A model generated the notes under the pieces. It was not told the origin of the DNA. It saw nothing but the letters and a program-made list of their open reading frames with translations, and did not search any database. Below are positions 16,582 to 25,246 of a stretch of DNA of 64,000 nt, piece by piece. The translations under genes were made by a program, and so were the position numbers. The first letter of the stretch is position 1, and each line of letters starts with the position of its first letter. The stretch comes from Williamsia sterculiae (GTDB lineage Bacteria; Actinomycetota; Actinomycetes; Mycobacteriales; Mycobacteriaceae). The stretch covers positions 1 to 64,000 of the forward strand of contig NZ_FTNT01000005.1 in assembly GCF_900156495.1 (NCBI RefSeq), read 5' to 3'.

Positions 16582-17061
16582 ATGGCCGTTCCGACACACC
16601 GGATCGAGGATATAACGTCTGGATCAGGACTGAAGTCTTACGTTGGTCCGGACGAGACTCTGTACTCATTCGAGGTACCGATGCGATCGCTCGACGGATT
16701 TGACTATTTTGCGCGTGTGATTTCCAACTTGCCACGACCAGGCTTTCCCGGAGAGTTTGCCCAAGAAGAGCTAGTCGCAGAACGGTTTCTTCAGGTCGGT
16801 GGAGTATCCGATGCCGTGACCCTGGACATTCGCAAGGACAGCGAGGATGGCAGCACTCAACATATATACAAGCTGGGACATAAGCCGCTGGCCAAGCATG
16901 CGGACGAGAATCCCGATGTCGAAATACGCCTCGGTGAGCACGTCGAGCACGTATATGCTCACGAATTATTCACATCTGACGAGGCGGCTCGGATTTTCCA
17001 TTTCTACTACAAAAATAATGATGTTTCTGACAAATATGCGCTTCGGCAGCTACCAATGTAA
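16582..17061 (+). CDS. orphan immunity-like cytoplasmic protein
   Basis: 159 residues from ATG 16582, with AGTGAGG just upstream. No signal peptide or membrane segment. It is a mixed alpha/beta acidic protein (TLYSFEVPMRSLDGFDYFARVISNL, TLDIRKDSEDGSTQHIYKLGHK, FHFYYKNNDVSDKYALRQL). The look, low GC and site downstream of a toxin cassette fit an orphan immunity gene left by earlier toxin-end exchanges. No family is recognised, and the function is inferred from context only. Confidence 0.55.
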   Translation: MAVPTHRIEDITSGSGLKSYVGPDETLYSFEVPMRSLDGFDYFARVISNLPRPGFPGEFAQEELVAERFLQVGGVSDAVTLDIRKDSEDGSTQHIYKLGHKPLAKHADENPDVEIRLGEHVEHVYAHELFTSDEAARIFHFYYKNNDVSDKYALRQLPM

Positions 17062-17148
17062 AGCCAGGGCGATAAGCAGGCCCGACGGTGCAGCCCGAGG
17101 TGGACACACAAAATTGGCCGTTAGAATCGAGCCGAGCCATTTAGGTCA

Positions 17149-17710
17149 GTGAGGGATGCGTCAACATCGCAGTTCTACCTCAGTGGACTCGCTCGTCGAT
17201 ATCGAATGCTCATTCGTAGAGGTGAAGCACCCCGACATCGCACATTGGCTCAAGTGGTACAAGACAGCGCGGTGAACCACCCATTGATCAGCGAGTCGAT
17301 CTGTCCGATCGGGCGTCGCGCCGGTGCGTTTGTCATCGACTACGTGGCCGCGTTCGCGGCGGTGCTCGTCGTTGGAGTAGTTGTTGCTATTGCTGACAGC
17401 TTGGTGCCATCGTCGGCGCGCTACACGTGGCCGATCTCGCTGGTGCTCATCGTGCTATTTGTCATTTGGAATCTTGGTCTCCGGCAAGGGCATACAGGGT
17501 CGTCATTTGGTAAGCAACTGATTAAAGCCTCAGTCGTCGACGCGCATACACTATTACCGGTTGGGCGGGCCAAAGGCCTCCTTCGCGTTTTCATACATCC
17601 AGTTGATTTGATTTTTTTTCGCTGGAGTGGTGTGCGCCGTCATTGATGTTGAGAACCAAACGTTTGCGGACAAGGTGCTCAACACAATTGTGGTTGAAAC
17701 CTATCGATAA
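17149..17710 (+). pseudogene. RDD-family membrane protein with a frameshift in a T8 tract
   Basis: From GTG 17149 (GTG 17272 is possible) the frame reads CPIGRRAGAFVIDYVAAFAAVLVVG..., the R-x2-AFxxD opening of RDD proteins, with three hydrophobic helices. It breaks at eight T residues (17612-17619). With seven T it would continue FFAGVVCAVIDVENQTFADKVLNTIVVETYR to TAA 17710, the usual RDD C-terminal LADKVL-type end. As written, the product stops at 17646. Decay, a sequencing error or phase variation are all possible. Confidence 0.65.
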
Positions 17711-18734
17711 GCGTACTATCTCTGCAGGTCTGCGGGACCTCGTTGAGCGACATATTGGTGCTGGTTATTCCAATGACCGCCGTGCTGAGATCGACATGGA
17801 TATATCGCATCGCGGAGGAATGCTGACTCTTTCCGGAGTGCTGTCGGTGCTGCTCAGATAGGTGTGAGGACACGCTTGCTGGTTCGTGGTTGACTGAAGA
17901 TATGGCCGAGGTAATCGCGGATGATGGAGACCCGGTGAGGCGCGCCTCGACTGAGCAGTCACGGCGGACCATCGCGGGGTGGGCATGGTTCGTGGTCACA
18001 GAGTGCTTCAAACTCTGGCCATGAAGGCTCAGGTTTCGAGCCGGATTACGCCACGCACGACCGCGTCAGGGCACCCTTCGCGCTCATGGACGGGAACTTG
18101 TACGCCCCAGGTCAACTGCATTAGCCGCAAGTAAGGCACGAAACTGCGTGAAACGGCAACCGTACGGCGCCACCACCTCGGATAGCGGCATCGCCACGCA
18201 CAAGCGTGGAGACTTCGCCGAGTTGGGCAGCGACCGGGCGAACCGACTACCAAACGCGCACCCTAGTGCGCCGTCGACATCGGAATGATAGGCGACCAGG
18301 AGATGCACCGGCAGCGACTGGCGATGCTAGAGCAGGTCACGCGAAGATCGCAGCAGGTGCGTCGTTCGCTAATCGGTTTGACTACCAAGACGTTACCTCA
18401 GATCTTTCTCTTCACGCCGCGAAGAGGTACTGCATCACTGCCGTCGCAAAGTGCCCGAGCGCGGTAGGGGTGGCAGCGTCCGCGCCCAATGCGTGAGAGG
18501 TTGCTTCTTCAAGAAAGTTCCACGATATGGCTGAAGTTGCAGCAACTGCGCGTACCGGGCAGACCTGTCCCGAGAGTGGTGTCTGGGAGGTCGTGGGAAC
18601 GCCGTCGACCACTGCCCCGATCGCGAAGAACAACACCATGCCCCCTTATGCCGGCAAGGCCGTCACATGGAAATTGATCCAGAAGGCCTGACACGGCCTC
18701 GCGGATGTCTTGATAACTGGAGGGGGTGATAAGG
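17711..18734. other. about 1 kb without a supported gene
   Basis: Many stops in all frames and no initiation signals linked to a plausible protein. The base composition is mixed. I see only scattered short inverted repeats and regard it as degraded island DNA. Confidence 0.45.
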
Positions 18735-18821
18735 ATGCCTACAAGAGGTAGCGGTAAGCAATCCACGGTGAAGAAGAACCCGAAGACGACCGTGAACGAG
18801 AGCACTAAGAAGCCTCGGTAA
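18735..18821 (+). CDS. 28-residue basic peptide gene
   Basis: ATG 18735 follows GGAGGGGG (18718-18726). The product MPTRGSGKQSTVKKNPKTTV... has nine lysine or arginine residues and no hydrophobic stretch. It is followed 8 bases later by a long hairpin, so the unit looks like a complete tiny gene with a terminator. A nucleic-acid-binding or leader role is conceivable; nothing shows it directly. Confidence 0.35.
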   Translation: MPTRGSGKQSTVKKNPKTTVNESTKKPR

Positions 18822-18829
18822 CACCCGAG

Positions 18830-18874
18830 CCCCGCTTGATCCGAAGTGGATCTAACACTTCGGCACAAGCGGGG
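18830..18874. terminator. long two-part hairpin
   Basis: CCCCGCTT (18830-18837) pairs with AAGCGGGG (18867-18874), and CCGAAGTG (18841-18848) pairs with CACTTCGG (18856-18863), separated by matched 3-base internal loops. No T-tract follows. Confidence 0.6.
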
Positions 18875-19003
18875 TATCGTCTATAACTCGACCCTGGGCA
18901 AATTCAGGGCTGGCTGTGAGTGTGAACGCCGAGCGCGTGTATGCGCAACGTTTCGGAACGGGTGACGGGTGCCGCATCTTCTGTCCGCTGAGGGTCGTAG
19001 CCT

Positions 19004-19244
19004 GCGCACTGGCGCGGGGGAACGCCTCCGCGCAAACCAAGGTGGGCTGGGTGGGGCCCACCCGGCCGGGGACGAACAATTAGGTGTACCTGACGACATC
19101 GACGATCAACAACGCTCCGCTGGTCGACAACTCTGGCCGCTGAACTAGGAGCTAGGCCTGATGTGGCTCGTTCAGGTCATGCCGACGCTGCAGGAGATGC
19201 TCCGTCTCGCCGTGAGGTTTGAATACCATGACGTTACCTCCGCC
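19004..19244. repeat. composite degraded copy of 7603-7720 joined to 9305-9427
   Basis: 19004-19122 copies the signal-peptide and early coding part of the secreted-protein gene at 7541, with a CAG to TAG nonsense change in ACAATTAGGTG. At 19123 it jumps directly to sequence matching 9305-9427. The 1.6 kb between the two source segments is missing, so this is a duplication followed by internal deletion, or the reverse. Confidence 0.8.
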
Positions 19245-19934
19245 ACGGGCCGGTGCTGGCAGTCTGCGCACTTCAGAAGGTGATTCCGACGACCCGGGCC
19301 GCGAACGGGATCGGACTCCGCCCCACATGTGCCCACACCCTCCTGCGTTGCGGCGTGATGTAGCGCCGAGAGCGAGCACTTCGCGTATTTGTGTTGTCTA
19401 AGGGACACGAACCCAACCGTTGTCGATGCCCTTCCTGAATGTCGGCGATGCATTCCTACCGGGTCTTGCCCGTCTTTCCGATACAGGTCTCGATGAACGA
19501 CTCGTCGGCTGTCGGGTAGACCGCAGTTGTCCTGGCGGTGGGAACGTGGCGGTGGTGCCGGGTTCGCAGTGAACACCGGCGATCACTGATGGTTGTTTGC
19601 TCGGGAGTTTCGCGACTTGCGTCTCCGCAGTCGATGTTGACCGCCATGTGTACGTGGTGGGTGAGGAAGACCTGGTCGGCGAACCGGACGACGCGGGAGT
19701 TGATTCGTAAGCCGACTGCCGGGGTTATTCATTCGCCTGAGTTGCGCATCCTGCGAGGACGAGAGCGGATATGAGGAGGATGACACGCCTGCGGCTCATA
19801 ACACCGGATCTTCCCGCCTCGGGCACGGCCACCACCCATGCGACGGAGCCAACCACCGCCATCAGATCCGTAGCGTGTAGGGATGATTCGACTCCCGCCG
19901 ATGGCACAGGCAGGTCTCCGACCACGAGGTCAAC
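19245..19934 (-). pseudogene. degraded region with a lipoprotein gene remnant
   Basis: On the minus strand ATG 19799 opens MSRRRVILLISALVLAGCATQANE, a complete lipoprotein signal with LVLAGC, and stops at 19725 after 24 residues. Another frame downstream continues plausibly (INSRVVRFADQVFLTHHVHMAVNIDCGDASRETPEQ) to about 19456. I read it as a small secreted lipoprotein broken by frameshift; the rest of the interval shows nothing. Confidence 0.35.
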
Positions 19935-20162
19935 ATGTTCCTGCTGGAACGCGTTGCAGCGCCGACGCTTGCGGCAGGTTGGCTGGTGGTGCTCACCTTT
20001 GTCAGTTATAGCGTGATTTTCGCAGACACGATGTCGCTGAAGCGACGGACAGCGTGGTTATGTGTCGTGTGGTTGCTTCCTGTTGTTGGGACGGCTGCGT
20101 GGTTATTCGAGTGCCGTCGACGACGATCGGATGTTGTTCCCCCTCATGGCACCACCGATTAG
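19935..20162 (+). CDS. small PLDc_N-like two-helix membrane protein
   Basis: 75 residues from ATG 19935. Two hydrophobic helices (LAAGWLVVLTFVSYSVIFAD and TAWLCVVWLLPVVGTAAWLF) followed by a basic tail (ECRRRRSD). The second helix, with its W-x-L-PVVG-xx-AWLF pattern, matches small proteins that consist only of the phospholipase-D-nuclease N-terminal membrane domain. The function of such stand-alone forms is unknown. It sits at the boundary between degraded island DNA and the 13E12 gene. Confidence 0.55.
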   Translation: MFLLERVAAPTLAAGWLVVLTFVSYSVIFADTMSLKRRTAWLCVVWLLPVVGTAAWLFECRRRRSDVVPPHGTTD

Positions 20163-20197
20163 GGATGAGATCTCCGCTAATCCGCTCAGGTCGTGTT

Positions 20198-21850
20198 TCA
20201 GGACGTCGGCTTCTCGGCCGCACGCTGGTCGTGGGGTGGTTCGCCGAGGGGTATGAGGTGGAGGTCGTGTTCCCAGCGGCGGCCGTCGGCGCGTGTGAGC
20301 GTCAATTGGTCCCGCAGGGTGTCGCGGAATCGTTGGGCGGTGCGCGCCTGACCGGTCTCCAACGCGAGTTGGTGGCGGTTGGCGGTGGCGCGTGCGGTGA
20401 TGGTCCGGTCCTGCCGCAGGACCGGGTTGGCTTGGAGGGGTTGGTCGGTGCCGCGTTGTTTCCACCCGACCCGGCCGACGAGGTCGGGTGGTCCGGTGTC
20501 GGGGGTGATGATCTCGGTGATCCACCCATGCTCGCTGTCATTGACCTGGGCGTGATCGGCATCGCACGCCAGGGCGAGCACGTCGATGTCGGTCAACCCA
20601 CCGTTCTTCCATTCCTGCACGTGGTGCACCGCGGCGCGGGTGGCGGGTTGATCACAGCCGGGGCGGGTGCAGCCGCGTTGGGAGGCGATCAATGCCATGC
20701 GTTGGTCGGCGGAGGCGAGGCGTCGTTGCCGACCGAGAAACAGGGGCCGGTCTTTGTCATCCAACAGGGCCAGGAACGGGCGGGTGGTGCCGGCCAAGGT
20801 AAGGGCGTCGCGGACGGGGAGGGTGCCGCCGGAGGCGGTGGTCGCTATCCCGGTTTCGGCTTCGAGTTCTTCCAGTGTCATGGTGACGATGACCTGCGCG
20901 GGTAGCCCTCGGTGCTGACCGAGCACCCCGGACTCGGTGATGGTCCTGAGCATCAGGGTGAACGCATCATGGTTGCGTTGCGCGGTGCTACGGGTGTCCC
21001 GTTTCGCCGCGGCGGCCACCACCTTCGGGTCCACCTTGTCGGCGTCCCCGGTGGGTGAGTCGGGGTCGTCGGGGTTGTTTATGCCCGGGCGGGCCCATTT
21101 CTCGGCGAGCACATCCCACAACGCGCGGGTCACGGGGTCCAGTTCGCCGCGGATACCGGACATGTGGTCCACACCCTGACGGCCCACAGTGAGACTGCGC
21201 CGGCGTTTCCTATCGCGGTCGTCGTCATCCACCCCGTCGGGGTCCAGGTAGGCCAGCAAACGTTGCGCGGCCCGGGTCAACTGATCCGGATCCAACATCG
21301 CCGCCAACTCTCCGAGTTGCTGTTCGGCGGCTTCCCACACCGGCCGATCATCACGCACCGCGGTGGGAAACTTCGCGATCACCGACCGCATCACCCGCAC
21401 ATGCGCCGTCCCGATCAACCCCTCGCGTAACAGGGTGGCCATGGTCGGCGCGTACGGCGGCAACGTGTCCCCGGTCAACCCCACCAGCGGGGCACAATGC
21501 TCAGTGTTCGCAACGCGGGCTACCGCTTCGGAACCACTCAACCCCAGCACCTCACGCAGGAACCCGTTGCGCCGCAGACCGCGTTTCGCCGGTAACCCAC
21601 GCTCCAACATCTGCGTCGTCAACGCCACCTGCACCGCCTCATCCCGGCGGGTCTGCCGCTGCAACCGCACCGCGGCATCCACCACCTGCTCGTCGTCTAA
21701 CTCCACAAACGACGAATCGACCAGCCTGTCCGACAGAGCTTTCTGCACCACGAGCAACTCGTCAGTGTCAAAGTCTTTCAGTGCAGCCAACACCGACCGG
21801 AGATCCGGCGCTGGGTCCGCTTCGTCGTCAGATGTCACACAAGGGAACAT
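20198..21850 (-). CDS. 13E12-family DUF222 / HNH endonuclease protein
   Basis: 550 residues from ATG 21850; GTG 21838 (codon 5) is an attractive alternative because the ATG lies inside a LexA-type palindrome. Residues about 20-330 are DUF222, and the HNH part reads CTRPGCDQPATRAAVHHVQEWKNGGLTDIDVLALAC. The family is repeated many times in mycolata genomes and tied to the DNA-damage response in M. tuberculosis. A probable DNA-binding nuclease, biological role unsettled. It runs divergently from a UvrA-like pseudogene 73 bp away. The long 5' extension of the frame is antisense to that gene and is rejected. Confidence 0.8.
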   Translation of the reverse strand: MFPCVTSDDEADPAPDLRSVLAALKDFDTDELLVVQKALSDRLVDSSFVELDDEQVVDAAVRLQRQTRRDEAVQVALTTQMLERGLPAKRGLRRNGFLREVLGLSGSEAVARVANTEHCAPLVGLTGDTLPPYAPTMATLLREGLIGTAHVRVMRSVIAKFPTAVRDDRPVWEAAEQQLGELAAMLDPDQLTRAAQRLLAYLDPDGVDDDDRDRKRRRSLTVGRQGVDHMSGIRGELDPVTRALWDVLAEKWARPGINNPDDPDSPTGDADKVDPKVVAAAAKRDTRSTAQRNHDAFTLMLRTITESGVLGQHRGLPAQVIVTMTLEELEAETGIATTASGGTLPVRDALTLAGTTRPFLALLDDKDRPLFLGRQRRLASADQRMALIASQRGCTRPGCDQPATRAAVHHVQEWKNGGLTDIDVLALACDADHAQVNDSEHGWITEIITPDTGPPDLVGRVGWKQRGTDQPLQANPVLRQDRTITARATANRHQLALETGQARTAQRFRDTLRDQLTLTRADGRRWEHDLHLIPLGEPPHDQRAAEKPTS

Positions 21851-21858
21851 ATGTTCGA
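21845..21858. promoter_or_regulatory. LexA (SOS) box
   Basis: GAACATATGTTC is a perfect 12-bp palindrome followed by GA, matching the actinobacterial TCGAAC-N4-GTTCGA box in all but the left two bases. It overlaps the first codons of the 13E12 gene and faces the divergent UvrA-like pseudogene. If functional, transcription of the 13E12 gene would start at or beyond the box, favouring the GTG start at 21838. Confidence 0.7.
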
Positions 21859-21923
21859 CATTGCGCTCGAATGATCTGGCGTGCAATGAAATATCTGTAC
21901 TGGGAGCAGCGAAGCGCGGTCTC

Positions 21924-22966
21924 ATGAAGCCGCGCCACAGTTGCCCGCGCGGTCTTCTCATCACCCGCCACGGTCGATCGACGACGGACGTGATCCGAGT
22001 GGTCGGGGCGGCGACCAACAATCTGCACGACGTCACCATCGACGTACCGAAGAAGGCGCTGACCGTCTTCACCGGTCTGTCCGGATCGGGTAAGTCGTCT
22101 CTGGTGCTCGACACCATCGCCGCGGAGGCACAGCGCCGGGTCAACGACTCGTACCCGACGTTCGTCCGTAACCGTCTGCCGCACATGCCCGCTCCCGAGG
22201 TGCAATCGATGGCGGGGTTGACCTTCTCCCCGCTCATCGATCAGCGGCGTTTCACCGGTAACGCCCGTTCCACGGTAGCCACCGCCGCGGAGGTGGCGCC
22301 ACTGCTGCGGTTTAGCTGTCGACCGGGCTGCACCCGGCCGACGTGCAACGCCTCAATCGGCTGCTGCAGCGTCTGTGGGATGTGGGTAACACCGCGTTGG
22401 TGGTGGAACAGAATCGGCAGGTCATCGAGATCGCCGATCACGTGGTGGACATGGGGCCGGGCGCAGGTGCCGACGGCGGGCGGATGCAGTTCGAGGGCAC
22501 ACCGCAGGCGATACGTGACAGCGGCACGATCGCCGGTCGGCTCCTCGCGCGTCCGCTGCACCTTCGGGCCGAGGTCCGCGAACCGCACGGTGCCGTCACC
22601 GTCCGAAGTGCCCGCGCCCACAACCTGACCGGATTCGATGCCGAGGTCCCGCTGGTTGTCCTCACCGCGGTGACCGACCTCGCGAACGAGCGGATCGTGC
22701 TGGACGAGCCCACATCGGGACTCCACCCCGCCGACGTCGATCGCATCAACACCCTGTTCGCCGACCTGGTCGACGCAGGCGCAAAGCTGGTGGTCGTCGG
22801 ACACAATCTGTGGGTGATCGCGCAGGCGGATCACATCATCGACATCGGACCCGGTGCCGGTTCCGACGGCGGCGGACTGGTGTTCACCGGCACGCCGTCG
22901 CGAATTCTCAACTCCTCGGACTCCGTCACCGGACGGGCGCTGGCGATTGCGTGCGGACGGCGGTGA
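21924..22966 (+). pseudogene. UvrA-like ABC ATPase with internal deletions
   Basis: The frame from ATG 21924 gives VIRVVGAATNNLHDVTIDVPKKALTVFTGLSGSGKSSLV, the first UvrA-type Walker A, and continues to about 22312. It then jumps frame into STGLHPADVQRLNRLLQRL...GPGAGADGGRM, losing the zinc insertion and signature. The second half has NLTGFDAEVPLVVLTAVT joined straight to ERIVLDEPTSGLHPADV, so the second Walker A is gone too. It ends at TGA 22966 instead of coding for about 750-800 residues. The intact ancestor was a UvrA2-type protein; this copy cannot be functional. Confidence 0.75.
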
Positions 22967-22996
22967 ACCGCCTCCGCGAAGGGCTGCGAAAGACAT

Positions 22997-23028
22997 CGCC
23001 CGGACCGGCCTGATGGCCGGTCCGGGCG
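22997..23028. terminator. bidirectional terminator hairpin, 14-bp perfect stem
   Basis: CGCCCGGACCGGCC (22997-23010), loop TGAT, GGCCGGTCCGGGCG (23015-23028). It lies between the convergent UvrA-like pseudogene and the lipoprotein gene at 23049. Confidence 0.8.
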
Positions 23029-23048
23029 GTGAGCCGATGCGCGAGGAC

Positions 23049-23636
23049 TCAGCTCGGGTTCTTGGAGATGTCCGCGTTCTCGTCTTCCTTGATGTCGACG
23101 CCGTCCTTGTTCGACTGCGAAGACACCGAACCGATGGCGCTGTTGACGTCCTCCAGGCCGCTGTCGTCACCTGACTTGGCCTTGTCCACCGCACCCTGCA
23201 CCGAGTCGCCGATCTTGGCGAGCGGGGCTGCGATCGCCTTGCACAGCGTCGGATTGGCCTTGACGTCCTCGCTGGCCAGGCGGATCTCACGCTTGATGAA
23301 CAGCGCGGCGACACCACCCTTGACGAAGGCGGTCACCCGGCCGTCGGCACCCTTCTTGAACGTTCCCGCCTTATAGGGCTTGTAGAGGTAGCGGTGGAAC
23401 GCGCCGAATCCGAGCCCGGCGTGCGCCACGAACTTCGTCTTCGCGAAGCTCTTGGTGTTCTCGGTGGGGCAGTCGGAGCTTGCCGCCTGGCTGCCGGACG
23501 CCGAGGCCGCGGCGGTGGTGTTGGACGCGGCGGAGGAGCTCGACTTACTCGACCCCTTGCAACCGGCCAACAGTGCCACCGGTGCGATGAGCACCATCAG
23601 CAGCACGGCCAACCGTCGACCTGTACTCAAAGCCAT
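23049..23636 (-). CDS. predicted lipoprotein, mycolata-type
   Basis: 195 residues from ATG 23636, with GGAAGGGA upstream. Signal core VLLMVLIAPVALLAGC gives lipid attachment at Cys26. A Ser/Ala linker follows, then a globular part (DCPTENTKSFAKTKFVAHAGLGFGAFHRYLYKPYKAGTF) and an acidic helical end. Small lipoproteins with this AHAGLAFGAFHRYIYKP-like block are common in Gordonia, Rhodococcus and mycobacteria, but their function is not known. It is single-gene, convergent with the pseudogene and divergent from the GGDEF gene. Confidence 0.75.
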   Translation of the reverse strand: MALSTGRRLAVLLMVLIAPVALLAGCKGSSKSSSSAASNTTAAASASGSQAASSDCPTENTKSFAKTKFVAHAGLGFGAFHRYLYKPYKAGTFKKGADGRVTAFVKGGVAALFIKREIRLASEDVKANPTLCKAIAAPLAKIGDSVQGAVDKAKSGDDSGLEDVNSAIGSVSSQSNKDGVDIKEDENADISKNPS

Positions 23637-23835
23637 CAGAAGTTCCCTTCCGGTCTTCCTCGGCGCTTGTGCGCAGAGGTCCGAACAGCTAAACACAGAT
23701 GGAATCCACGTCAGTAAACACATCAGGAAATCCGTATCGGTACACCGGTCGGTGAGGGGGAGTAGTGCCGATCGCGGTTTGGGGCGGGCGATCACGACGC
23801 TGGGCGAGTCGGGTGCGTTCGAGACGGGTCATCGC

Positions 23836-25242
23836 ATGACGTCCGAGCCGGCGTCCACGGGATCCGGCGGCGAACCGCTTGCTCCCATGCGCGGCAGCGC
23901 CGGTGTGACCGCCGACCGCTCGCTGTTCGAGGCGTACCAGGTTCTGGTGGAGCGTGCGGTGGAGGCGTTGTGCATTCACCAGGACGGAGTGGTGGTCTAC
24001 GTGAACCCGGCGGGGTTGCGTCTGCTGCGCATCGACTCACAGTCTCAGATCGTCGGACGCCCCGTCGCCGAGTTCTTCCACCCCGACTCGGTACCCGCGC
24101 TCTTCGAACGGATCGCGGCGCTGACGGTGTCGGGGGCGCACTCCGAGCCGACGAGCGTGCGGATGCGCCGAGCCGACGGAACCACACTCTGGGTCGAGGC
24201 GATCACCGTCGCCACCAGGTGGAACGACAGACCTGCCTACCAGGCGATGCTGCAGGACAGCACCGATCAGCGGGTGGCGGAGGAGGCCGCACGGGCCGCC
24301 GAGACGCAGTTCAGCGAAGTGGTGTCCTCGTTGGCCGAGGGCGTGGTGATCGTCGACCATCGTGGCTGGCTGCAGTTCGCGAACCCGGCGGCTGCGCGCA
24401 TCCTGGGCACGCAGGCCGACACCAGTGTCCCGGTGAACGACGTGGCCTATGCGACGAGGTACCCGGTCTATGACGAGCAGGGAAAGCCGATACCACCGGG
24501 TGAACGTCCGCTGGAGGTCACGCTCCGCACCGGAGAACGCCGGCGAGACATCCTGGGTTTCGACCGAGACGACGGACGTCGGGTGTGGATCGCGGCCACC
24601 TGTCATCCGGTGAACCCCGGCGCGCCCGACTCCTCGGTGGTGATGTCGTTCACCGACATCACCGACCAGCGCGCGCACAGCGCACGTCTGGCCTATCAGG
24701 CCACCCACGACTCGTTGACCGACCTGCCCAATCGTGGCCAGACCGTCCAGATGGTCGAACACCACCTGCAGACACGCCCACCGACACCGGTGGCGGTGCT
24801 GTTCATCGACATCGACAACCTGAAGACGATCAACGACTCGCACGGACACGTGGTGGGGGATCGTGCGCTGCAGGCGGCCGCCCACCGCGTGCGTCGCGCG
24901 CTCGGCGGCAGCGACTTCTTCGGTCGCTACGGCGGAGACGAATTCGTCGCGCTGCGGCATGGCCCGACGGACGACGTCCGCGATCTCTCCGACACCCTGC
25001 ACCGGGAGTTGTCGCAGCCGATCAACGTCGGTGCACATGAGGTACGACTGAACGCCAGTATCGGGGTGGTGATCCGCGGGGTCGGCGACACACGCACGGC
25101 GTCGCAGGTCATCGCGGATGCGGACTTGGCCATGTACGTGGCCAAGTCGCTCGGCGGAGACCAGACCCACTACTTCGACGAGAGACTGCACGACCTCGTC
25201 GCCGACGACACGATCGGTGGGGGCGACGACGACTCGCGGTGA
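23836..25242 (+). CDS. PAS-PAS-GGDEF diguanylate cyclase
   Basis: 468 residues from ATG 23836; the longer frame upstream runs against the lipoprotein gene and is rejected. Two PAS domains (about 25-155 with VDRSLFEAYQ to LQDSTDQRV, and 165-290 to FTDITDQR) precede a GGDEF domain that begins ATHDSLTDLPNR and has the intact signature GGDEF at 366-370. There is no EAL domain. It makes cyclic di-GMP from GTP in response to a PAS ligand or redox cue. No membrane helices, so the sensor is cytoplasmic. It stands alone, between a lipoprotein gene and a convergent protease gene. Confidence 0.85.
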   Translation: MTSEPASTGSGGEPLAPMRGSAGVTADRSLFEAYQVLVERAVEALCIHQDGVVVYVNPAGLRLLRIDSQSQIVGRPVAEFFHPDSVPALFERIAALTVSGAHSEPTSVRMRRADGTTLWVEAITVATRWNDRPAYQAMLQDSTDQRVAEEAARAAETQFSEVVSSLAEGVVIVDHRGWLQFANPAAARILGTQADTSVPVNDVAYATRYPVYDEQGKPIPPGERPLEVTLRTGERRRDILGFDRDDGRRVWIAATCHPVNPGAPDSSVVMSFTDITDQRAHSARLAYQATHDSLTDLPNRGQTVQMVEHHLQTRPPTPVAVLFIDIDNLKTINDSHGHVVGDRALQAAAHRVRRALGGSDFFGRYGGDEFVALRHGPTDDVRDLSDTLHRELSQPINVGAHEVRLNASIGVVIRGVGDTRTASQVIADADLAMYVAKSLGGDQTHYFDERLHDLVADDTIGGGDDDSR

Positions 25243-25246
25243 CGTC

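Noticed and set aside
18852-19099. Minus-strand open frames near 19 kb
   Set aside because: They are the antisense of the duplicated secreted-protein fragment and repeat the antisense frames at 7.5-7.7 kb.
21851-22237. N-terminal extension of the 13E12 frame
   Set aside because: It lies antisense to the UvrA-like sequence and lacks any DUF222 features; the gene starts at 21850 or 21838.
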